A stretch of 64,000 nt of DNA, from NCBI GenBank assembly GCA_949775045.1, contig OX459103.1, positions 12,074,605 to 12,138,604 on the forward strand, read 5' to 3'. This document shows, one piece after another, positions 45,225 to 58,800 of this stretch (the first letter of the stretch is position 1; every line of letters begins with the position of its first letter). The DNA comes from Metridium senile (lineage: Eukaryota > Cnidaria > Anthozoa > Actiniaria > Metridiidae). A program made the translations under genes and the position numbers. The notes beneath the pieces are model-generated. The model did no database searches, was not told where the DNA came from, and saw only the letters and a program-made list of their open reading frames with translations.

Positions 45225-48200
45225 ATGAGCTCTTGTGATGGGGGATAAATAAGGTTGTTAGAAATAATTAATTACAAATGATCTCATTAAACATTCATGA
45301 ATCCTTTAAGACTATAAAATTGGCTCTAACTGCCGTGCTCTCCAAACTGAATTACAACACTAACAAGAATGGCTGTAGTGTAACTGTTGAACAGTATTAA
45401 TTCATGTATCAATTCTAATCAACATTTTGTATGATTTGTAAATTTATATTGCCTGGATTATTTTAAACTGTAATTAGTCATAAATCTTGATGAAAATATT
45501 TTAAAGCAATGTCGACATATCAGTAACTGATGTCATGAATTTTTTGTTTTCTTTACAAAGTAGAAAAATACCTCAACTGTTTTCAATTCTTTATATTTTC
45601 ACTTTTTGAAATATGTGAAAATATTAAAATACACCTTATCATGGCAAGAACGTTGTCCTGACTTAAAGACATATTAAGAAGATCACTCAAGCTAGCTGAA
45701 CTCTTTCTTTTGTTTTTCCTTTCTTAGTAAATTACTAATATTCTTTTTTTATATGACAACATGATTGCTAGTATATAGAATTTCAATTTTTTATATTTCA
45801 TACTAAACTTATGAAATATAATTACATTTTATTTATATTATCGAACAGAACACACTCCCCCCAATCCCTCCCCGATGAGATTACTCTCCCCAACTCCACC
45901 CCCCCCCCCCCCCAAAGGTCAATTGTTTGGCGCGAAAACTTTCAGTGTCTTTCAAACGTTGTTTACTATGGCATGTTTTTGGATTGGTTCTTTGCTGTTG
46001 ATGTAATATCAAGACTTTTGATAGAAAGTAAGTATTCTAATGCCATAAATGGATTCATTTCAATATCGGATACGTAGAATTGTTTTGATTTGACTTCTTT
46101 ATATGTAATCTGTAACGGCTTAACAATTATTGTCGAAAACACGTTGTGACCTTTGACAAACACATGCTCCTTTCATAATATCGTACAACTAACTTGAAAT
46201 GATTTAAAATACGCTAAACATAAAAAAGTAAACTGGTGCTAGTAAACTTTATGTGTTTTATGAACTGTATTTGCGAGAGTTCAGTGTGTAGTGTAGTGTG
46301 TTTGACCAAATTTAGCCACTCGGTTTCAGCAAAATAAATTGTTTCTCTGCATCATTCGATACTTTTGTGTCTTCACCGATCGATGTGAAGTTTGATAGTT
46401 CATTGTCCAACTACTAGCAAATTACTTGTTGCATCAAAGACTAGCTTGTTGAGAATTTAGACGCATTCGAATATCTCTCAATATCTGGACTAAAGCTTTT
46501 ACTGGTAAATGGTTTCATACGTGAATAGTTCTATAACAGCGTGGCATAATGTAATTAACGGGAAATTCGGGAATCGGATCTGGACTCGGACTCAACATAT
46601 AAAAAACGTGGAAATTAGATACTAAGGACAATAAAAAAAATAAACAACTAAGAAAACAAGTTATTACTTTAAAAACATAAAAATGAACAGATATAAGATT
46701 TGTCCAAAATATTAAATTTAGAATTGTTCTTCTGTTGTATTTTAATTATATCAGTAATTGCCCTATTTCATTATGATGTCACATGTGTTAACAGTGGGGG
46801 ATAGAATTGCCGAAAACAATGGCAATTTCAACTAAATCTTCCTTCTCTTTAAAAACTGAGCTTCATATTATCTAGTTTTTATGTATGTTATGTGTCTATG
46901 TTTATACTTTCATATTTATGGCATTTTGTTGTCATTTCTTTCCTCTCAGTCTTGTAATTGCAATTTTATTGTGTATTCTCATATTGTTGTTATGAATCTG
47001 TCCCCCACTGGCGTCCATGATCCTTAGCGTTAAGACAATAGAATGTTTTGATGTGACATCATAGTGAAATAGGACAATTGTGTTCATTCTTTTCTAAGTT
47101 GGGGTTTATGTAGTTTTTATTAAATACTGGTAGTGGGGAAGTTGGGACTTATTATAAGTAATACTTGATGGCACTGAGGGATATTAGTATGGAAAATTAT
47201 ACCATTCGAGAAGAATTAATGAAAAATTCTGTAAGTATAATTGATGAAAGTGGCTTAACACCTCAAGTTCATAGCACCATATTCTGCAGTATTTTTCATT
47301 AATTCTTCGAGAACTAAGGTGGGATTTTCTATTGATAACACATCTACATAAAATGTGAGTCTCATGAAAAAAAAGGCAAAAAACACAAGCCGCAATAAAG
47401 CACGTTGGGAAGGATGCATGCAATTAATTAATTGCACGGATTAAGAGAAAATTCACAGTCAATCAACCAATCAGAAGTGAGCATTTTATGTAGATGTGGT
47501 ATTAGTGATTAAATGTCCCAAAGCAGAGGGATTAAGTTTAGTGAAAGTCCAGAGGCCAAGGCTGAGGGACATTATTTTAATCACTAATATCCTGAAGAAG
47601 CCATGGTATTAGTTTATAATACCATGATCACCAAGGAAATAGACATGAGCAGTGGGATTTAGTTTGGGAGGGATTCTTCAAGGAGCGACATTAAACAATG
47701 TCAAATTAAATATACATTTTCATAAATAAATCAAGAAAGATTATGGTGTATGATGTAAGGTCTATTTTTCAATAGAATAATAAACACCTGGTTAGTTTAA
47801 ACTTGTTGATTTGATTTTTTTTGATTCTCAATGTCAGTTAATTTATACACATGTGCAATATGACAAAAAATGCCTCTCACAGTCACGTAAGAGTGTACTG
47901 CAATATCAAGTATGGCCCCATAACAAATGAAATTCCGAAACAGCTTGTCAATTTTACGTACTATACCTGTTTCAATGATAGTCCCGATGACTATAATATA
48001 TGAGGGACTATTTACCTCATGAATAGTAATGAGGGAAGATTAGTTCTAATTTTCTCTCATTCCTATTCATGGAGGGGGATGTTAGCGATATAAAGTCCCT
48101 CTTAAAACAATGGAACCCATGGTATTATATAGTTTATTGACATACTAGGCAGGGTGGGATGGGGTGGTTATAAAGTTGAGTTTTTTATAGCTTTATGAAT

Positions 48201-48690
48201 ATGGGTAGGGTGCGTTGGTTACAATTTTCTTCAAAGTTGGGGTTTATATAGCTTACTAATACAATTATGGGTAGGTTGGGGAGAATTAATATACATTGAA
48301 TAGCTATAAGTATAGTTTAGGAAACGAGCAGGAGTATTTTATCAGGATTTAAATAATGCGGCGAAGCCAAGTGGTTTTAGACCTGATAAAACACGATCTG
48401 AAAGTTTATTGAACGGCTTAAAAAACTCCAACCAATATTATTTTTGTGTTTTTGTATTATTATGATCTAAAAATTGTTAAAAGATGTAAAAAAATATATG
48501 AATCAAATCAAATCAATCAATCAATTAGCCATTTATTGTTTAGTAATGCATTCATTCACTGATTCTTCCTATATTAATTAATTAATTGACTTATTCATCC
48601 ATTCATCATTCCATCCATATATTCATTTGTTCAGTCTTTAATTAGTAGAATGTCTACGATTTTTAATCAATGTTTTTTTATTCATTTCCA
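45225..48690. other. intergenic upstream of the zinc-finger gene, no supported gene
   Basis: AT-rich, with a run of about 14 C near 45900 and diverged copies of a GGTTTATATAG / GGGTAGG(G)TTGG phrase (47100-48330). The 5' UTR exon of the zinc-finger gene is probably here but cannot be placed. Confidence 0.45.
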
Positions 48691-48700
48691 GTCCACCACA

Positions 48701-51523
48701 ATGAGTAAACCAGTTGCCTTCAATGGTCCAATGGATAGTAATGTTAACAGAAAACATGCTTCACAAGAACCAATACAAACCAGCAATGACTTGTGCCAAG
48801 GACTGCAATATTCCAACAAACTAGACAGCAATAGTAACAATGTAACAAAACTATATAAGGAGCTAAGCAGCTACAGGCAAAAAAACTTTGAAGTCATGCA
48901 CCTACGTAAAAGATTACGTCCAAGGCAATGTCTTTCAGTAACCAACAGTTACCATGATGATGTGTCATCTGATGGAGGTACATCTGATGGTGATGAAAAT
49001 TGCTCCAACTTTTCTGATGAGCTGGATGATATTCAAGAGACTGAAAGTGAAGATGATGAGGGAAATGACCTGCTTGTTGGTCCTCTTAAACAAACAAGGT
49101 ACCAGCCCAAGCAGGGAAATGATCTGCCTGTTGGTCCTCTTACACAAACAAGGTACCAGCCCCAGCAGGGAAATGATCTGCCTGTTGGTCCTCTTAAACA
49201 AACAAGGTACCAGCCCCAGCAGGGAAATGACCTGCCTGTTGGTCCTCTTAAACGAAAGGGGTACCAGCCCCAGCAGGGAAATAATCTGCCTGTTGGTCCT
49301 CTTTTACAAACAAGGTACCAGCCCCAGCAGGGAAATGATTTGCCTGTTGGTCCTCTTAAACGAAAAAGGAACCAGCCCCAGCTGGGAAATGACCCGCCTG
49401 TTGGTCCTCTTAAACAAACAAGGTACCAGCCTCAATCATCTGTTGTTGGAACAAAGTCACCCTATGTAAAACAAGATTCATCAGAAAAAGAGAATGATAA
49501 GAACTCACATCCTTTAGCAGTTGGCGAGCCAGTAAGCTTGCAGCTTGGAACTTTACTGGTCCCTTCTCATGCAGGAATAGTAGCAGATTTTATAAAACAA
49601 AGACAGTACAAGGCAGATATCAACAATTCAAAAAATTTACCGAACACAAAGGACAGTCATACAACATCCATTCAAACAGGTAAATCACAACAAGCCTACC
49701 AACTTTTAGAGACAATCACCCAGCCAAGACTAGAAGGTTACCACATCATCGTACAATCTGCACCATTTATCATTCCACCCAACCTCCCTTTACAGAGAAT
49801 TAATCAGACAAGATCAACTGTACAACTAGCTGCCAGACCTGTCGTGTCAACACCATCTATCAACAATGGACAACTGCTTACCCCACCCCCACAGAGAATA
49901 ACTAACGATCAGACAAGACCAACTGTACCACTAGCTGCCAGACCGGTCCCATCAACACCATCTATCAGCAATGGACAACAACCAGTCAAAGTTACATGTG
50001 AACCTAATCACATGACCATGACTTGTCCAGGACAATATGAACAACCATCTATTGTACAAGATACTTGTGAACCTAATCACATGACCATGATTTGTCCAGG
50101 ACAATATGAACAACCATCTGTTGTACAAGATACATGTGAACCTAATCACATGACCATGACTTGTCCAGGACAATATGAACAATCATCTATTGTACAAGAT
50201 ACATGTGAACCTAATCACATGACCATGACTTGTCCAGGACAATATGAACAACCATCTATTGTACAAGATACATGTGAACCTAATCACATGACCATGACTT
50301 GTCCAGGACAATATGAACAACCATCTATTGTACAAGATACATATGAACCTAATCACATGACCAAGACTTGCCCAGAACTATCGTGCAACCCTGAACAGGT
50401 TAATGGAAGCCAAAGCAATGATGTAGCCCCAGGTGAACAGGCTGAACATTCAGAGTCATCACATAGTAAGAACAAGTGTTATTATTGTCAGAAAGTACTG
50501 CTATCATCCATCTTGCTACAAAGACATCTAGTAACACAGCATCACCATATTGGTGGTATGTTCAAATGCAGTCATTGCAGTGATGCTTTCTTTACTAAAG
50601 ATGACTACTCGTACCATCTCTCTCTACACGGGACACAAGCAGTAGCCACATGCAAGAACTGTAAGCAAACATTTGAATCAATAGATATACTAGTTGATCA
50701 TATTCCATTGCATGATCCTAAGGGACAGCCCAAGAAGCAAGAGGTTGAGCAAAATGGTGTTGATAAGAAAAGGAAGGAGTGCAAACATTGTGACAGATCA
50801 TTTAGGCATTATTTTGCTTGGAGACTACACATGAAGACACACAGCGATGTAGATGTTTACTCTTGTCAACTATGTGACAAATGGTATCTGTCAATTCGAC
50901 AACTAAGCGACCATGTCATCACTCACTTAAGAGAAAGAAGACCTAAATGCAGTACATGTTTAATAACATGTCGAAGCAACAGTGACTACTTGGATCACAA
51001 GAGGGTTGACTGCAAGTATTTGAGGATTAAATGCTACAGGAGAAAGTGTTATGAAGTTTTCTTAAACTGGGAGGATTATAACCATCACTTGTTCACTGCA
51101 CATGATGATCAATGGAGATGTACAACTTGTGGTGTATCTTTCTCCAGACAGTACAAGCTAACACTCCACAACTATATGCATACGGGTGAGAAGCCTTATC
51201 ACTGCGATACATGTGGAAACAGGTTCAGAACTAGGCAACTGCTGAACAGCCACCAACGCACTCATGATGATACAAAATCATTCAAGTGTGTGCACTGTAG
51301 TAAAAGTTTCCGACAAAAAGCTGCACTTGCTAGACACATGAAAACACACATTCAAAACCTTAAAGAAAATCGTTGTGATGTTTGTGGGAAGACGTTCACT
51401 CAGTCTTGTTCCCTACAAAGACACTATCGTATTCACACTGGGGAAAGGTTCAAATGCTCTCAATGTTCTTTGACATTTATTGAGGCTTGGAGAATGCGTG
51501 AACACATCAAGAAAAAACATTGA
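48701..51523 (+). CDS. C2H2 zinc-finger protein with two internal repeat arrays, 940 residues
   Basis: One long coding exon. An acceptor TTCATTTCCAG ends at 48691 and the first ATG after it (ACAATGAGT, 48701) is taken as start; the 17 upstream codons are intronic. Residues 1-120 are polar and acidic. Residues about 121-246 are seven 18-residue repeats (GNDLPVGPLKQTRYQPQQ type). Residues about 432-562 are six copies, the last partial, of a 23-residue repeat containing TCEPNHMTMTCPGQYEQ. About 12 C2H2-type fingers fill residues 592-940. Fingers 6 and 7 are degenerate (C2HC-like and CxxxxC), and one TGEKPY linker joins fingers 8 and 9. Probably a nuclear DNA-binding protein; orthology not recognised. 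No KRAB, SCAN or BTB domain is visible. Confidence 0.9.
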   Translation: MSKPVAFNGPMDSNVNRKHASQEPIQTSNDLCQGLQYSNKLDSNSNNVTKLYKELSSYRQKNFEVMHLRKRLRPRQCLSVTNSYHDDVSSDGGTSDGDENCSNFSDELDDIQETESEDDEGNDLLVGPLKQTRYQPKQGNDLPVGPLTQTRYQPQQGNDLPVGPLKQTRYQPQQGNDLPVGPLKRKGYQPQQGNNLPVGPLLQTRYQPQQGNDLPVGPLKRKRNQPQLGNDPPVGPLKQTRYQPQSSVVGTKSPYVKQDSSEKENDKNSHPLAVGEPVSLQLGTLLVPSHAGIVADFIKQRQYKADINNSKNLPNTKDSHTTSIQTGKSQQAYQLLETITQPRLEGYHIIVQSAPFIIPPNLPLQRINQTRSTVQLAARPVVSTPSINNGQLLTPPPQRITNDQTRPTVPLAARPVPSTPSISNGQQPVKVTCEPNHMTMTCPGQYEQPSIVQDTCEPNHMTMICPGQYEQPSVVQDTCEPNHMTMTCPGQYEQSSIVQDTCEPNHMTMTCPGQYEQPSIVQDTCEPNHMTMTCPGQYEQPSIVQDTYEPNHMTKTCPELSCNPEQVNGSQSNDVAPGEQAEHSESSHSKNKCYYCQKVLLSSILLQRHLVTQHHHIGGMFKCSHCSDAFFTKDDYSYHLSLHGTQAVATCKNCKQTFESIDILVDHIPLHDPKGQPKKQEVEQNGVDKKRKECKHCDRSFRHYFAWRLHMKTHSDVDVYSCQLCDKWYLSIRQLSDHVITHLRERRPKCSTCLITCRSNSDYLDHKRVDCKYLRIKCYRRKCYEVFLNWEDYNHHLFTAHDDQWRCTTCGVSFSRQYKLTLHNYMHTGEKPYHCDTCGNRFRTRQLLNSHQRTHDDTKSFKCVHCSKSFRQKAALARHMKTHIQNLKENRCDVCGKTFTQSCSLQRHYRIHTGERFKCSQCSLTFIEAWRMREHIKKKH
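49061..49438 (+). repeat. 54-bp coding minisatellite, 7 copies
   Basis: In-frame tandem array inside the zinc-finger gene. Units begin GGAAATGACCTGCCTGTTGG and end CAGCCCCAGCAG. Copies differ by a few bases, including Lys-Arg-Lys variants replacing Lys-Gln-Thr. Confidence 0.97.
49994..50386 (+). repeat. 69-bp coding minisatellite, 6 copies
   Basis: In-frame array inside the zinc-finger gene. Units begin ACATGTGAACCTAATCACAT and are almost identical; the last is truncated and diverged. Each encodes a Cys-x3-His-x4-Cys motif. Confidence 0.97.
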
Positions 51524-52836
51524 TACTTCAACAGTATGTTATTTTTATTTACTACAAATAATAATATTAGTACTATTTGTTTTATGGGTGTGAACACTCC
51601 TAATAACTCTTACAATAACAAAGAAATACAATTGAACACTATTTAAAAACACACTTTTCATGAATTTGTTTAACTCCACATTTGTCTCTTTATTAGTTAT
51701 GTAATACACTCAACGTCATTTAACGTTGTCCACACATAAAGAAGAGATTAACACTACAACAAGTGACACGTTTATTTGTTTTCAGAAGTAAACATTCAAA
51801 TTTTTGAGTTGTTTAATAAGTAACAATGTGTCTGTTTACAATTAATGCTAGCTAGTATCAAGCATCTTGAAAGAACTTATAGTATGTGGTGTCACGTGAC
51901 ATTCCTTTTTAGTGTTAGTCTTTGTGAACAATGTTAATGCAAATGGCTGTATATCTACAGTTATTTGTAGCACCCTGTATATACGGAACAACTAAGATGG
52001 CTTTAATTTATTAGTGTATAGGAGTGGGGGTCAGCAAAATCATCTGTTGTCTTTTCCAAATAATATCCAGCCCCCCCCCCCCCTTCTTGGTTACCAAAAA
52101 CAAAATCCTCCCTCCCCCTATATATCGTCCAGTTTTTACTAAATCCCTATAAAACAGCTAACACTACAATTTGTAACAACCCCCTATATAAGCTTCCGTA
52201 AATAGCGCGACCCCCTCAATATTGCCAAAACCCATACCCTTATAAATAAAATCCTCCTTTCAGACAGTAATGTTGAAACTTTTTTTAAAAAAACATAACA
52301 TTTGTTAGGACATCTTGGTCCAATAAATAATACATTTAAAATGGTACTAGTCTTTTTGAATTTTCCATTTTTTATATATATTTTCAAAATTGTAAAAAAA
52401 AAAGGTACTTTGATATAAAAAATATATTACTAGTTAATTATTAAGAATGTTTACAAAACTTTGTTTGTTAATACACCAATCTAATTTCATTGTGAAACAT
52501 CAACTTCACCTAAAATCAAAATGACCTAGGACCGGTTGTACGAACTGCCTGAATATAGTGCTATCCATCTGATAAATCTCTATTCGACATAAAAAACCGA
52601 TACAAATTATAATGGGTAACTCTTAGTCTGCGTAAACAGTTCTGTTTACCGGGCTAGATAACTCTTTAGTCTTATCAAGGGGATAACTTTATCCAGGCTT
52701 CGTACAACTGACTCCTGGAGTTCCACATAGAAATAGCACTTTTTTGATATGCTTGGTTATTAATAAGTGCATTAGGAATATTGAGTGATTATTCAGTTAA
52801 TAAAAACACTACACAAAAACCGGTCAATACCTTAAG
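51524..52836. other. 3' flank of the zinc-finger gene; convergent region
   Basis: Convergent with the minus-strand gene ending at 52837. Holds the dispersed G/C-rich repeat at 52020-52250. No AATAAA could be assigned to either gene with confidence. Confidence 0.5.
52020..52250. repeat. dispersed G/C-rich repeat, copy B
   Basis: GGGGTCAGCAAAATCATCTG, TTGTCTTTTCC, a run of C, then CCCTATATATCGTCCAGTTT and AACAACCCCCTATATAAGC, in the inverse order of 36030-36245. The block at 62465-62550 shares the first half. Confidence 0.65.
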
Positions 52837-55800
52837 CTATCTGTGACCTTTATACAAGTGTTTAAAATGAGGAACAAAAGCTCCCTGTCTAAAGGTACTG
52901 GGAGTGGTTTCTGTCTTGGTTGGTACATTTGTTTGAAACGTCAGGGAGATCTTGGATGGTGCAACACCTGAGAAAAACAGGTAAACTCATCAGTGTTAAA
53001 CATCAAATAAAGGTAGTTTATGCACTCTTTTGAAAGGTAGCAGCGCCTTTGCATCAACGTGATACAACCGATAAGCTTATAATGATTGGCTAGTGAGATG
53101 GTATTTGCCCACCCAAAATAGGTGTCGTTTTGAAAAATCAACGATGGCTATTCTGCTTCATTTGATAATGAAGTATCTGAGATTCCATTTTGTCAACTTT
53201 TCAAACTCAAAGTACTTTGAAAGGTATTAATTGGATTAATTTTTGTGAACAGGTGAAAGGAAGGAGATTCCATTTTGCTTGCAGAGAAAATAACATTTTT
53301 GTAAAATAATTGTTGGAAAATATATAAAATTAATTTAATGTAAAAAATGAAATGTTCACAAGTAAAATTATCGTAATTTTACATGTGTTCAAATACGATA
53401 TTTCTCAGTGAAATACAGTGAACCACTGTTTTTGATATAATAATCAGTATTACAAGATCCAGGATCAAGAACGGTCACGTTTGGAAAGAGGGCCTTTGCT
53501 CTGGCTGCTCCAGCTTCATGGAACAATCTACCCGAAGACATTAAACATTCCACCTTTTCTGTTTTCAAGTCCTCACTAAAAACACTATTATTTTCAAGAA
53601 ACACTGAACCGTAAAACGCATTGAGTCGCCGTATAATACTTTTAATAAGAATTATTTAAATTATTACAGAACTCTAGTGTTGGGCATTTACCTGCGGTAG
53701 GGGAAGGGCTATTTCTCATCAATTTACTTCTAACTTCCTTTTGTACTTGGTCTTTGTCTGGTTTGGTCTTATGGTCGTCGTCATGGTAATTATTAGATAC
53801 TTGGTGCGACTCTGCGGTTGATATTTGTACAAATATAAACAAATTGTAGTATGATAATATTATGTTCAATTTTAAGTAATTATAATCACAATGATAGTAA
53901 AAATATTAACAAATAGTACGTACCTATAAAATCGTAAATTAATTACAACAAAGCATCACCTTGTAAACAATTTTATTGATGATAATTTGTGGAAAATGCC
54001 GAAAACAGCGGCGACACAAGGGACAGATTATACGCCGATTATTATACACATCAAAAATACTGTTGAGGCATTTAATAAAGACAGTTCTAAATGACGTTTA
54101 AAGGCAGAAGCAGAATGAGAGAGGCGGATATCAGAAGGAAGACAATTCCAAAGTAAGAGTCTCGTAGAGGTGCGGGCAGGGAGAATACAGAGGTCAAGCC
54201 CATAGGAGCCACGACGAGTTTTGGAAGAAGAAAGCGTGACAAACTGAGAGATGTCGAGAGATATCTCTTCTTTAATGCAGCAAAAAAGTCAAAGGTGGTG
54301 AAGATATTCGTAAAAGATGGTGAGAGGCAAAAGCTTCAGATTAACTTCAGTCTTAATTTAGTGAAGTCTTAACTTGCAACCGAGGTCCATTCCACGGGTG
54401 ATAAATCGGTAGCCCTTTTTTGAACACGTTCAAGGTTTTGCATTTGGTAGATAGAACCAGACGACGGTACCCGTACCTGACTGACAGGCTAGATCGTACA
54501 AGGGTTATGCACAAAAAACGCTGAGAATCGAGAGGTAAGTTACGAGAACAGTTGGTCAAGTTTAAAGTTAGTGACGTCGTCAAGTGAATTGACGACGTTG
54601 TAACATTTCGTATCGTCAGCAAACCTAATAATACGAGAGAAGCAAAGACAGTCATGAAGATTGTTAATAAAGAGTATCGGCCCAAGTACGGATCCCTTTG
54701 GAACACCATATTTGACAGATTGCCAAGAGCTAGTGATACCATTAATAACAACACGCTGGCGACGGGATGATAAGTATTCAGTAGAACAGCTCAGTAAAGT
54801 ACCAGAAATACCGTAGGCATTGAGCTTACAGAGCAGTGTAAGATTTCGTTACATTCGCCATATATGGAACTGAGTGACCGTTGTCATAGAAACGCACCTC
54901 GTGCGATAGAACTAAAAACACTTAGAACACATAGAAAATAGACACATAGAACATATAGAACAAGAAACACTAGAACTCGAACCACGGATTAGAACTTGCG
55001 TTTATATTTGTAAACAATCAGAGTAAAGAATATTACAGTCCCAAATAAAGAATATTACATGGTCCTTCGAAGTCGGATCGTGGATCAGAATTTGGAAGCG
55101 GATAACTGGATAAAGACAACTGGATAATTTGCAGCGTCAAACTTGACAACAACACGAGATACGATGACTGAAATGCTATCGAAAGAACAGTTTGTGAAAG
55201 CAAAAAGAATACGGGGTGGACACAGAGCCCATCTTACTTCAACTTTGAACCTCTGTGAAGAAAGTTTGCAAAGCTACAGCCCTGATCGGCATGATTTACG
55301 TCTAAAATTGAAGCAACTAAAAATAACACTCGAAGACAAACTTAAGACACTCAAGACTTTAGATGATCAAATACTACAGTGTGTTGACGAAGAAGGAGAA
55401 ATTGAATCAGAAATAACAGAAGCCGGTAAATTAAAAGACTCAGTTTATGAAGTTTTAGTCAAAATTGATGATGTTCTTACTCGTTCAGAACCGTCGAGTA
55501 GCAGTTCTTCGACAAACAACAACAACACTGGCGCCAACGCAAATGTGGTCCGTGGAGCGAAAGCTAAACTTCCTAAACTTGAACTAAAGAAATTCGACGG
55601 AGAAGCCTACAATTGGCAGGAATTTTGGGACGCATTTAATTCTTCTATTCACGAGAACAAGGATTTAAACAAAGTGGATAAATTTAATTACTTGAAGTCG
55701 ATGTTGGAAGGATCTGCGTACGCGACGATCGCTGGAATTTCGCTTACCGAAGCGAATTATGACATTGCCGTCAACTTGCTAAAAGAAAGGTATGCTCAGA

Positions 55801-58800
55801 AACAAGTCATTATAAACTCTCATATCGATAACATTCTTAAATTAGATCCAGTGAGCAATAGTCAAGCAGTGAGTGAATTGAGAAGATTTTACGACAAGAT
55901 TGAGACACATTGTAGAGGTCTAGCAGCTCTCGGTGTTGAATATTCCTCGTATGGAACAGTGTTAGTTAACATTATATTCCAAAAACTACCCGAAGACATA
56001 AAGCTAATCATTAGTCGAAAACTCGGAAATGATGAGTGGAAAATTCAAGATTTATTAGACATTTTGAACAATGAACTGAAAGCCCGCGAGAAATGTTTAT
56101 CTTCGAACGCAACCAGACATGTGCAAGATCAAAGACAGCCCGCCCGCCATAGAAATCAACATAATTTTCCCGCCACTAGAAATACACATGCACGCGACGA
56201 CAACTCTATTCCCGCCACTGCATCGGCATTATTGACTACTCAAATAACTTGCGTATTTTGCAAAGGCGAACATTATTCTGATAAATGTAACGTCATAACA
56301 AGTCTACAAGAAAGAAGAAATGTTTTAAAAAGGGAAGGACGGTGTTTTTTATGTTTACGTCGCGCTAAACATCTTGCTCGTGAATGCCAATCGTCAAAGA
56401 AGTGTTTTCATTGTAAAGGAAATCATCACGCTGCCTTGTGTGAGAAACGAACAAGTTCGATTGACTTTAAATCTACAGAAGAATCACGTAAGCAAGACAC
56501 CTCTCAAACTAAAGAACGCAGTACTAATAAACCCAACAATACTACATTTCGTGGAATTAACCCAGAATCTAACGTCCAAGAAAATAGTGTTCTCTTGCAA
56601 ACGGCAATGGCAGAAGTGTGCAACCCTCAAGACAAAGATAGAAAAACGATATTGCGCATCATCATTGATCCTGGATCGCAACGTACCTACATAACGAAAG
56701 GAGCAAGTCAAAGTTTACAACTACCCATTAGAAATACAGAGAACATTGTCATAAAAACATTTGGAAACGACGACGACCAAAGTCTACAATGCAACCTGGT
56801 TAATCTACGTGTAAAGAGCCTACAATCACAGTTTACGTTGGACATCAACGCATTAGAAGTTCCATTTATTTGTTCCCCGCTACAAGGACAAGCTGTAAAA
56901 TGGGCAAAGAATCACTACCCACATCTTCAGAACCTACAACTTGCAGACTACACAGCGAGTGAACAGCTACATGTTAACATCTTGTTAGGAAGCGACACCC
57001 TCTGGCGTGTGGTTACCGGAGACGTGAGAAAGGGAGTCGGTGAAGGCCCTGTTGCTATTGAGACACACCTTGGTTGGGTACTCTCAGGACCCGTAACTGT
57101 TCCACAGAACCGCTTGTCAAGTGTCAATTTTAATGCGACACATGTTCTTAATGTCTGCACCCCTACTGACATTAACATTGATACAAAGATAAATCAACTC
57201 TTTGATTTAGAATCACTAGGAATAAAGGAGAAAGAACCTGTTCACGAAGTCTTCGAAAGAGACATAGTGTTTGAAAATGGACATTACACAGTTAAACTGC
57301 CATGGAGAGAACATCACGACATTTTACCAGCCAACTTTGATCTTAGCGCAGGAAGGCTGACATCTGTGTTGAAACGCCTCAGAAACGACGATGAACTTTT
57401 ACAGACATATGACAAAGTGATACATGATCAAATCGACAGTGGAATTGTAGAAGCAGTTCACCCAAACCTAGAAAACGTTGAAACAGGCAAAGTACATTAT
57501 CTCAGTCATCACGCAGTCATCAGAAAAGAAGCTTCAACAACGAAAGTAAGAGTTGTAATGGATGCAAGCGCAAAGGAGAAACCTAACTCACCAAGTTTGA
57601 ACGATTGCCTACACACTGGACCAAGTTTGTTACCGAACATTATAGACATTTTGTTACGCTTTAGATGGCATAGAGTTCCATTAGTTGCCGACATAGAAAA
57701 GGCATTCCACATGATTCACGTCGATGAAGAAGATCGTAATGCCCTCAGATTTCTTTGGATCCAAGACGTCAACTCAGAAAGGCCTAAACTGATGATTTTG
57801 CGTTTCTGTAGAATTGTTTTTGGACTGAACTGCTCACCATTTCTACTAGAAGCGACACTACGTCATCATATTACAAACTTTAACTTTCAAGATCCTGCGA
57901 TAGCTAACAAATTGATTCAAGATATGTATGTGGACGATCTTGTAACCGGAAGTGACACTGTAGAAGATGCTGTACAGACATACACGAATGCTAAAGAATG
58001 TCTTTCAAGTGGAGGATTCAATCTGAGGAAATGGCGAACCTCAAATACATCGTTGATGAACATTATAGAGACTGATTTGAACAACACTGAAGTGAGACCA
58101 GAACTAAGTAAAGTTGTCAGTGATCAAACTACGTACGCTCAACAAATGATCGGAGAACCTCAAGAGCTTAAGGAGTCTCATCACAAAGTACTTGGTGTAA
58201 AGTGGAACTTACTTACAGATACGATAGTACTTGACTTTGAACGACTAGTAGAAACAAGTAAAGCACTGCTGCCTACGAAACGAAATTTATTGAAACTCAG
58301 TGCGATGTTTTTTGATCCCTTGGGATTGATTTCACCCGTTATACTACAATTGAAGATTCTACTACAAGACATTTGTACCTTGGAAATCGATTGGGACACA
58401 CCCATGAATGAAGAATTACAGCGACGCTGGAAGAATATATTTCGAGACATTGGAGGAGCGCAAGTCATCGAAATACCACGTTTTTACTGTTATGAACTTA
58501 CAGACACTGTAGAACAGTATACACTGCATGGATTCTGTGATGCTTCAACGAAAGCCTATTGTGCTGTGGTGTATATATTGATTAAGTCTGGATCAGGTTA
58601 CAGATGCAGATTTGTAACTAGCAAAACAAGAGTAGCTCCACAGAAGAAACTAACTATTCCCAGACTCGAGCTCATGGCCGCCTTGATATTAGCAAGATTG
58701 ATGAATAGTGTTAAAACTGCTCTTCAAACCCAAGCCTCTTTGAACACTTTCTTTTGGTCAGATAGTCAAATTGTACTCGCATGGCTGAAGAATGATCAAA

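Noticed and set aside
54353..54754. 133-codon minus-strand frame
   Set aside because: Shadow of the LINE reverse transcriptase, which reads in a neighbouring frame with QGS- and F-DD-type motifs.
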